From: Deltaproteobacteria bacterium
Lineage (GTDB): Bacteria; Desulfobacterota; Desulfuromonadia; Geobacterales; Geobacteraceae
Assembly: GCA_021810985.1 (NCBI GenBank)
Contig: JAJZQA010000080.1
Coordinates: forward strand, 1-9,173
DNA: 9,173 nucleotides
Direction: 5' to 3'
Under the pieces are notes generated by a model. That model worked only from the letters and a program-made list of their open reading frames with translations, ran no database searches and was not told the DNA's origin. Positions 7,644 to 9,173 of this stretch are shown piece after piece (the stretch's first letter is position 1; each line of letters starts with the position of its first letter). The translations under genes and the position numbers were made by a program.

Positions 7644-7669
7644 AATAGTTGAGCAATCATTCAACAATT
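7644..7669. promoter_or_regulatory. ArsR/SmtB-type operator in front of the leftward arsR
   Basis: AATAGTTGA, 8 bases, TCAACAATT: an imperfect 9-8-9 inverted repeat (8 of 9 pairs). Its inner form TGAG-N6-TTCA matches the TGAA-N6-TTCA pattern known for SmtB/ArsR operators. It lies between the predicted -10 box and the ATG at 7630, so bound repressor would block transcription initiation of arsR and its coupled membrane-protein gene. Confidence 0.7.
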
Positions 7670-7672
7670 AAA

Positions 7673-7699
7673 ATAGTATTTTCGCTAGTCGTATGTCAA
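7673..7699 (-). promoter_or_regulatory. Predicted sigma-70 promoter of the leftward arsR operon
   Basis: On the minus strand a perfect TTGACA (7694-7699) is followed after 15 bases by TACTAT (7673-7678). The spacer is shorter than the usual 17 but within the range seen. The operator at 7644-7669 begins a few bases downstream. Confidence 0.55.
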
Positions 7700-7730
7700 G
7701 TATGAATGGCAGGAAACCCGATATAAGTTG

Positions 7731-7940
7731 GTCAATCACCACAAACGGGAGATGGTGACGTTCCTCGATTATGCCGCTTAACTGGGGCGTGAACTTGCCA
7801 AGGCCGAATGCGCCCTAAAAGCTGAGCACCACATAAGCAGGTTATGCATTGACAGAGTTTGAAGCTATTCACTAGCTGATGCGATCCTATCCAGTATCGA
7901 AGTCTGGATAGGAATACTTGCTCAAAGCCACCATCATTAA
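7731..7940 (+). other. Degenerate, formerly coding stretch; identity unknown
   Basis: No intact gene is visible between the leftward arsR and the istB remnant. One plus-strand frame reads as protein-like text (KREMVTFLDYAA, then LGRELAKAECALKAEHHISRL) but is broken by TAA and TGA, with a final TAA at 7938. The composition looks like a decayed gene fragment, possibly part of the same insertion sequence as the neighbouring istB tail. I cannot name its family. A minus-strand frame of 77 codons over the same bases has no family features. Confidence 0.35.
7885..7913. repeat. Perfect 10-bp inverted repeat (hairpin)
   Basis: TCCTATCCAG (7885-7894) and CTGGATAGGA (7904-7913) surround a 9-base loop. 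No T-run follows on either strand, so it is not a standard terminator. It lies inside the decayed IS-like stretch, immediately beside TTGCTCAA (7918-7925), the complement of the shared octamer. It could be a transposon end, a protein site or an RNA hairpin. Confidence 0.6.
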
Positions 7941-8072
7941 CCATCAAGGCGAGGCACGATGCCACGCAGGACCCGAACCCTGGCTGATGCTATCCTGGAC
8001 AGGCAGGTGCACAATGCCTGCAAAATCGAACTAAATGGTAAATCCATGAGGAAGAGAAAGACAAGCTCTTGA
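7940..8072 (+). pseudogene. 3' remnant of an IS21-family istB (transposition helper ATPase)
   Basis: The plus strand encodes LADAILDRQVHNACKIEL followed by NGKSMRKRK (from 7980), ending at TGA 8070-8072. This is the characteristic C-terminal tail of IstB, the AAA+ ATPase that assists IS21-family transposition. Just upstream, in a different frame (7955-7978), HDATQDPN continues the family pattern (IstB proteins have a WHD/WHE..GDPTLADAILDR stretch). One base, probably an extra C at about 7979, has therefore broken the frame. No Walker motifs or istA are present, so this is a dead relic. It indicates past insertion-sequence activity directly upstream of the arsR-hgcA unit. Its stop codon lies inside the TTGACA box of the next gene's promoter. 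Confidence 0.75.
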
Positions 8073-8117
8073 CAAAAGATATCTAGTGTATCAATTTATA
8101 TTTGAGCAAGTATCAAA
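8069..8117 (+). promoter_or_regulatory. Promoter/operator region of the rightward arsR-hgcA unit
   Basis: A perfect TTGACA (8069-8074) is the likely -35 box. The -10 is unclear: TATCAA at 8089-8094 after 14 bases, or CAATTT after 17. Overlapping it are three half-sites in alternating orientation, TCAA (8091-8094), TTGA (8102-8105) and TCAA (8113-8116), spaced exactly 11 bases apart. They give two overlapping inverted repeats, the better being TTTGA-N7-TCAAA (8101-8117). The second contains TTGAGCAA, also found in the leftward operator. Repression by one or both ArsR proteins is inferred. Confidence 0.55.
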
Positions 8118-8131
8118 ATGATGGAGTATGT

Positions 8132-8515
8132 ATGGAACAGGTATCAAACAGTCTCTCCTCAACCAACGGTGTTTGTGCCGTTCCATGTTTCAAGGAAGAG
8201 TTAGTTACGACCATCAAGAACTGGCTACCGGACACTGAACGAGTCAAGCAGGTTGCTGCACTGCATGGTGCCCTTGGCGACCCGACTCGGCTGAAGATAC
8301 TTCTGGCGCTCTCCCATGTCGATGAACTCTGCGTCTGCGACATCTCACATGTCATTGGACTGTCGGTTTCGGCCACGTCTCACCAACTGCGCCTTCTGCG
8401 GAATCTCAATCTGGTCAGTTACCGGACCGATGGTAAGATGGCCTATTACGCCCTTGTTGCCAACCTGCCGGTCATTGGCTGGATACAAGAGACACTGGCT
8501 ACTAACGGAAAGTAA
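8132..8515 (+). CDS. ArsR/SmtB-family metal-responsive regulator upstream of hgcA
   Basis: 127 aa winged-helix repressor. The N-terminal tail has C15-x3-C19, the same CxxxC spacing as the Cys pair in the CadC tail. ELC67VC69D is the alpha-3 metal-binding helix and S78VSATSHQLRLLR90 the recognition helix. The beta-wing YRTDGKMAYYAL ends the DNA-binding unit. The C-terminal helix (NLPVIGWIQE) lacks the Asp/His ligands of an alpha-5 site, so only the Cys-type (Cd, Pb, Hg, As-like) site is apparent. This differs from its paralogue at 7262-7630. The ATG at 8132 was chosen over a TTG at 8102 because GGAG lies 5 bases upstream and the TTG falls inside the operator. hgcA follows after 52 bases on the same strand with no terminator visible, so the pair is probably one operon and this protein its likely regulator. 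Confidence 0.93.
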   Translation: MEQVSNSLSSTNGVCAVPCFKEELVTTIKNWLPDTERVKQVAALHGALGDPTRLKILLALSHVDELCVCDISHVIGLSVSATSHQLRLLRNLNLVSYRTDGKMAYYALVANLPVIGWIQETLATNGK

Positions 8516-8567
8516 CGTGGGGAAATCACCCGATACCCCTTAACACCCGTTGACGAGGAGAAGCAAC

Positions 8568-9173
8568 TTGTCTGAAACGAATGATAAACCGAATCTGGAC
8601 CTGGGCGTCACCTGTACGTCGACGGACATAAATAATCCGGACAAGCCTCCCTGTTGAGGGCCACCTACCTCCGCCGGTGGCGGAGAAATCACTGATAAAG
8701 TGTCAGGGTTTATTGAGTGGCTGGATACTCCGGCAGGACGAGTGCCACGCATATCAAGTGAGCTGACATTGGCTGATCACCTGGGAGCCTGCAAGGCACG
8801 CTGGGGCATTGAGCGAATGAGCTACATGGTCCCACCCGGGCTGTACGCTATCGGTACGCCAACCCCAGAGTCGCCTGTGGTCGTAACCGCCAACTACAAG
8901 ATGACATACGACATTGTGCGACGAACACTGGCAGGGTGCAATATTTGGATGCTGGTGTTGGAGACATACGGCATCAATGTCTGGTGTGCAGCAGGGAAAG
9001 GAACTTTTGGAACAGAGGAACTAGTGCGGCGAGTCACATCAAGCGGACTTGCTCAAGTGGTCAACCACCGTCAGCTGATTCTTCCGATTCTGGGAGCACC
9101 CGGTGTTGCTGCCCACGAGGTGGCTAAACAGTGTGGTTTCACAGTCAAGTATGCCTCCATCTATGCTGCCGAC
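8568..9173 (+). CDS. hgcA: HgcA, mercury-methylating corrinoid protein; 5' part, with in-frame TGA read as selenocysteine
   Basis: HgcA transfers a methyl group from its corrinoid cofactor to Hg(II), together with the ferredoxin HgcB, which is expected beyond the window. 202 codons are visible and the 3' end is cut off. The diagnostic cap-helix motif N137-V-W-C140-A-A-G-K144 is present (8976-8999); Cys140 corresponds to the conserved Co-coordinating cysteine. Upstream, WLDTPAGRVPRI, PPGLYAIG and VTANYKM are consistent with the corrinoid domain. TTG at 8568 is the chosen start: GAGGAG (8555-8560) is 7 bases upstream. Codon 30 is TGA (8655-8657) just after Cys29, and the frame then stays open to the window end. 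A SECIS-like hairpin follows at the canonical distance, so Cys-Sec is proposed. Alternatives are a nonsense mutation, a sequencing error in a Cys-Cys pair, or a downstream GTG start (8700), which has a poor ribosome-site spacing and would discard the conserved-looking tail. Confidence 0.9.
8655..8685 (+). promoter_or_regulatory. Putative bacterial SECIS element at the in-frame TGA of hgcA
   Basis: TGA (8655-8657) is followed by a perfect 7-bp stem, CTCCGCC (8669-8675) and GGCGGAG (8679-8685), with a GGU loop (8676-8678). The loop begins 18 bases after the TGA. Known bacterial SECIS elements lie inside the coding region directly after UGA, have a short apical loop with G among its first bases, and place the loop roughly 16-37 bases from UGA; E. 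coli fdhF has GGU at a matching distance. SelB binding is inferred, not shown. Confidence 0.7.

Noticed and set aside
7732..7965. 77-codon minus-strand frame between the two arsR genes
   Set aside because: There is no family motif or good ribosome site, and it covers the IS-derived stretch on the opposite strand from the istB tail.
8102..8131. TTG start for the rightward ArsR
   Set aside because: No Shine-Dalgarno is suitably placed and the codon lies inside the TTTGA-N7-TCAAA dyad. ATG 8132 has GGAG 5 bases upstream.
8540..8752. Minus-strand 70-codon frame across the hgcA start
   Set aside because: It is antisense to hgcA and the SECIS-like hairpin. The HgcA motif and frame continuity settle the strand.
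8700..9173. hgcA starting at GTG 8700, treating TGA 8655 as irrelevant
   Set aside because: The nearest purine-rich site (GGCGGAG, ending 8685) is 14 bases away, too far. The upstream 30-codon segment has its own well-spaced GAGGAG and leads in frame into the TGA and hairpin. Not fully excluded.
1..9173. CRISPR arrays, tRNA or rRNA genes, phage genes, riboswitches
   Set aside because: I saw no regularly spaced repeats, cloverleaf or rRNA sequence, structural phage genes or recognisable riboswitch cores.

Overview
The window looks like chromosomal or accessory DNA of a Geobacter-type bacterium (Desulfuromonadia/Desulfobacterota) or a close relative. This is inferred from gene content: hgcA, CadC-like ArsR regulators, a DUF302 protein, an FGD-rich metal-resistance cluster and a probable selenocysteine codon. 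No marker gene is present to prove it.

Positions 1-7700 hold a long minus-strand run of nine genes, read from right to left. They are a CadC-like ArsR regulator (7262-7630), a small four-helix membrane protein whose start overlaps the regulator's stop (6870-7265), an OmpR-type response regulator (6123-6818), a coupled sensor histidine kinase (4760-6130), a ZraP/CnrX-like periplasmic metal-binding protein (4302-4691), a small exported PepSY-like protein (3916-4251), a lipoprotein (3018-3902), a DUF302 protein (2534-2932), and a Zn/Cd/Pb-type P1B-ATPase (142-2385). Spacing is tight in the first part. A strong hairpin at 2981-3015 and a 148-base gap before the ATPase suggest that transcription is subdivided. 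Together these genes make a metal sensing, envelope-protection and efflux module.

Positions 7631-8131 are a divergent regulatory region of about 500 bases. It contains a decayed IS21-type istB 3' end, a perfect 10-bp hairpin, a clear promoter and operator for the leftward arsR, and a TTGACA box with alternating TCAA/TTGA half-sites in front of the rightward arsR. The octamer TTGAGCAA, or its complement, occurs three times here.

Positions 8132-9173 run rightward: a second CadC-like ArsR regulator, then 52 bases later the 5' part of hgcA, the corrinoid protein of mercury methylation. It is recognised by its NVWCAAGK cap-helix motif and runs off the window. The reading frame is interrupted once, at codon 30, by a TGA that directly follows a Cys codon. 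A perfect 7-bp stem with a GGU loop starts 11 bases after the TGA, with the loop 18 bases after it, which is the geometry of a bacterial SECIS element. The most interesting reading of the window is therefore a selenocysteine-containing HgcA (Cys29-Sec30), controlled by a metal-responsive ArsR and located beside a metal-efflux island.
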